DNA from: Bibersteinia trehalosi
GTDB lineage: Bacteria; Pseudomonadota; Gammaproteobacteria; Enterobacterales; Pasteurellaceae
Assembly: GCF_004346205.1 (NCBI RefSeq)
Contig: NZ_SMAM01000004.1
Location: 124,001 to 188,000, forward strand
Direction: 5' to 3'
Length of the DNA stretch: 64,000 nucleotides
Shown here in pieces: positions 62,154 to 64,000 of the stretch. The position numbers and the translations under genes were made by a program. Each line of letters opens with the position of its first letter. Within the stretch, counting starts at the first letter, position 1. Under the pieces are notes generated by a model that searched no databases, had not been told where the DNA came from, and saw only the letters and a list, made by a program, of their open reading frames with translations.

Positions 62154-63437
62154 TTATTTCATCTGTGCAAAAGCACGATCAGCCGCGACAAGCGTTTGTT
62201 CAATATCACTATCTGTGTGAGCCAAACTCATAAAGCCGGCTTCAAATGCCGAAGGGGCAAGATAAACGCCTTGTTCAAGCATTTTGTGGAAGAAGGTGTT
62301 AAATGCTTGTACATCGCATTTTGTTACGTCGGCATAGCTTGTCACGTTTTCTTGCTCGGTAAAGAAAATGCCGAACATACCGCCGACATACTGCACACAA
62401 AGTGGAATGCCGTGTTTGTCTGCCGCTGCTTTAAAGCCTTTGGCTAAGCGTTCGGTCTTTGCTGCAAGTTGTTGCTCATTGCCATCTTTACTTAACTCAG
62501 TTAAACAGGCTAGCCCTGCAGCCATTGCAATTGGATTGCCTGAAAGTGTGCCTGCTTGGTAAACCGGGCCAGTTGGTGCGATAAATTCCATAATCTCTTT
62601 TTTACCACCAAATGCTCCCACAGGCATACCGCCACCAATGATTTTGCCGAGCGTGGTCAAATCAGGGGTTACGCCGTAGTAAGATTGTGCGCCACCGAGT
62701 GCGACACGGAAACCTGTCATCACCTCGTCAATAATAAATACTGTGCCATACTGCGTGCAAAGTTCACGTAAACCTTGCAAAAATCCCTCTTTTGGTGGAA
62801 TGCAGTTCATATTTCCAGCCACTGGCTCAATGATTAAACAAGCAATTTCATTTGGATATTGTTCAAAAGCAGCTTTGACGGAATCTAAATTATTGTATTC
62901 ACAAGTTAGTGTATGTTTGGCAAAATCTTCTGGTACACCCGGTGAACTTGGTTGCCCGAGTGTTAAAGCACCGGAACCTGCTTTAACGAGTAAGCTATCC
63001 GAATGTCCGTGGTAACAGCCTTCAAATTTAATGATTTTATCTCGCCCAGTGTAACCACGCGCTAAACGGATTGCTGACATTGTTGCTTCTGTACCACTGC
63101 TTACCATACGTACCATCTCAATACTTGGCACGAGCTTACAAACGAGTTCTGCTAATTCAATCTCTTTTGCCGTTGGTGCACCAAAGCTTAATCCGTGTGG
63201 CACGGCCTCTAATACCGCATCGATAATTGCAGGGTGGTTATGCCCTAAAACCATTGGGCCCCAAGAGCCAACATAATCAATATATTTTTTGCCGTCAGTG
63301 TCAGTAATGTATGCCCCTTTGGCAGAATCAATAAACACAGGCGTACCGCCTACACCTTTAAAAGCACGTACAGGTGAATTTACCCCACCTGGGATAACTT
63401 TTTGCGCTTGTTCGAATAGGGTTTGAGATATGGTCAT
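62154..63437 (-). CDS. hemL: Glutamate-1-semialdehyde 2,1-aminomutase
   Basis: A 427-residue PLP enzyme that makes 5-aminolevulinate for haem. The PLP-lysine is in [20 protein letters not shown], with [14 protein letters not shown] and [10 protein letters not shown] typical. Start ATG at 63437. Single gene with a leader palindrome. Confidence 0.97.
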   Translation of the reverse strand: MTISQTLFEQAQKVIPGGVNSPVRAFKGVGGTPVFIDSAKGAYITDTDGKKYIDYVGSWGPMVLGHNHPAIIDAVLEAVPHGLSFGAPTAKEIELAELVCKLVPSIEMVRMVSSGTEATMSAIRLARGYTGRDKIIKFEGCYHGHSDSLLVKAGSGALTLGQPSSPGVPEDFAKHTLTCEYNNLDSVKAAFEQYPNEIACLIIEPVAGNMNCIPPKEGFLQGLRELCTQYGTVFIIDEVMTGFRVALGGAQSYYGVTPDLTTLGKIIGGGMPVGAFGGKKEIMEFIAPTGPVYQAGTLSGNPIAMAAGLACLTELSKDGNEQQLAAKTERLAKGFKAAADKHGIPLCVQYVGGMFGIFFTEQENVTSYADVTKCDVQAFNTFFHKMLEQGVYLAPSAFEAGFMSLAHTDSDIEQTLVAADRAFAQMK

Positions 63438-63467
63438 ATTTTATCCTTTTTTGAATTTTATTTTTAA

Positions 63468-63493
63468 GAGCGGCACGATGTATCCGCCCCTAC
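63468..63493. repeat. GAGCGGCACGATGTATCCGCCC palindrome
   Basis: GAGCGG…CCGCCCCTAC is an imperfect hairpin between lgt and hemL. Ends with the reverse of GTAGGGGCGG, so it belongs to the dispersed short palindromes. Confidence 0.55.
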
Positions 63494-63521
63494 GGTTATT
63501 TTGTAAATTATTGCCGTAAAA

Positions 63522-64000
63522 CTATCGCTTTTTATACGCCCAAACCATTATCGCTGCGCCACCAATAATCATCGGTAATGAGAGCATTTGCCCACGGGTG
63601 ATTAAATCTGCTGTGGTATTTACGGTTGGATCGATTTCTCGTACATATTCCACCACAAAGCGGAACACGCCATAGCCTATTAAGAATAGCCCTGCGACCG
63701 AGCCTGTTGGACGAGGTTTACGGATAAAGCAGTTTAGAATAACAAACAATACTAAACCTTCTAAAAAGGCTTCGTATAACTGTGATGGATGGCGAGGCGG
63801 GCTAAATGAACCGTCCGCATATTGTTCTACCATTGCCCAAGGTACATTGGTGACCCGTCCCCATAATTCGCTGTTGATAAAGTTACCTATACGCCCTAAG
63901 CCTAATCCAAAAGGAATTAGTGGTGCGATGAAATCGGCGGTTTGCCAGAAACTGCGGTGTTGGCGATAGCTTGTCCAAATCATGGAGACGATAACCCCAA
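63522..64000 (-). CDS. lgt: Prolipoprotein diacylglyceryl transferase, C-terminal part (partial)
   Basis: At least 159 residues of the membrane enzyme that adds diacylglyceryl to the lipobox cysteine of prolipoproteins; the frame stays open to the window edge, so the true start is outside. Visible are [21 protein letters not shown], the Lgt signature with the essential Arg and Asn residues, then [16 protein letters not shown] and the [14 protein letters not shown] block, followed by the last membrane helix ([15 protein letters not shown]). Confidence 0.96.
   Translation of the reverse strand, partial: GVIVSMIWTSYRQHRSFWQTADFIAPLIPFGLGLGRIGNFINSELWGRVTNVPWAMVEQYADGSFSPPRHPSQLYEAFLEGLVLFVILNCFIRKPRPTGSVAGLFLIGYGVFRFVVEYVREIDPTVNTTADLITRGQMLSLPMIIGGAAIMVWAYKKR

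Overview
This window looks like chromosomal DNA of a Pasteurellaceae bacterium of the Actinobacillus pleuropneumoniae / Mannheimia / Bibersteinia side of the family. The evidence is the many copies of the uptake-signal core ACAAGCGGT (the 'Apl-type' DNA uptake signal), often paired head-to-head as transcription terminators, the presence of dprA (competence), and housekeeping genes typical of the family (crp, fumC, def, selC-selA, ygiW-qseB-qseC, menD-menH, hemL, lgt). Species cannot be fixed from sequence alone.

Layout. (1) 1-3870: the 3' end of rpoC, then a very AT-rich island of about 2.6 kb, then a second damaged copy of the rpoC 3' end. The island carries a microcin-C-type (MccB-like) ThiF/E1 adenylyltransferase split by a frameshift at a T6 tract, a 127-residue remnant or minimal form of a family-5 solute-binding protein without a signal peptide, an MFS exporter, and a divergent 25-codon ORF that is a candidate precursor peptide. 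I consider this the most likely undescribed system. (2) 3916-27320: an aryl-polyene (APE) type II fatty acid/polyketide cluster, richer in GC than its surroundings. It has ketosynthases, chain-length factor, ketoreductase, two dehydratase domains, two ACPs, acyl-ACP ligase, glycosyl- and acyltransferases, thioesterase, LolA-like carrier, MMPL exporter and an FAD oxidoreductase. I find no ammonia lyase and no O-methyltransferase. The cluster has been invaded by an AlbA_2/Schlafen-type ATPase gene, a defence-type reverse transcriptase, extra lipoproteins and two inverted-repeat elements. It also contains a broken ABC ATPase and a duplicated, internally deleted ligase fused to a dehydratase.

(3) 27353-32556, all minus strand: azlCD amino-acid exporter, ygiW-qseBC two-component operon with a PmrA-box-like site upstream, an M48 lipoprotein protease, and ppa. 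(4) 32789-39237: ilvC, a large autotransporter with a 13-residue tandem repeat, a glutathione transferase and a LacI-family regulator. (5) 39256-44827: selC (tRNA-Sec) next to selA, pdxH, fumC, dprA, def. (6) 44832-53915, mostly minus strand: crp, three cytochrome c maturation genes, xerD, an FMN reductase, pirin with a divergent LysR regulator, murI, ubiC, an SGNH hydrolase and udp. (7) 54094-64000: a TonB-dependent haem receptor, an MBL-fold hydrolase, a GlxA-like regulator, a luciferase-like oxidoreductase, menH-menD, hemL and the 3' part of lgt.

Short palindromic elements beginning GTAGGG(G)CG recur between genes across the window and, in one case, inside a reading frame. All functional calls rest on motif recognition and gene context; no database search was possible.
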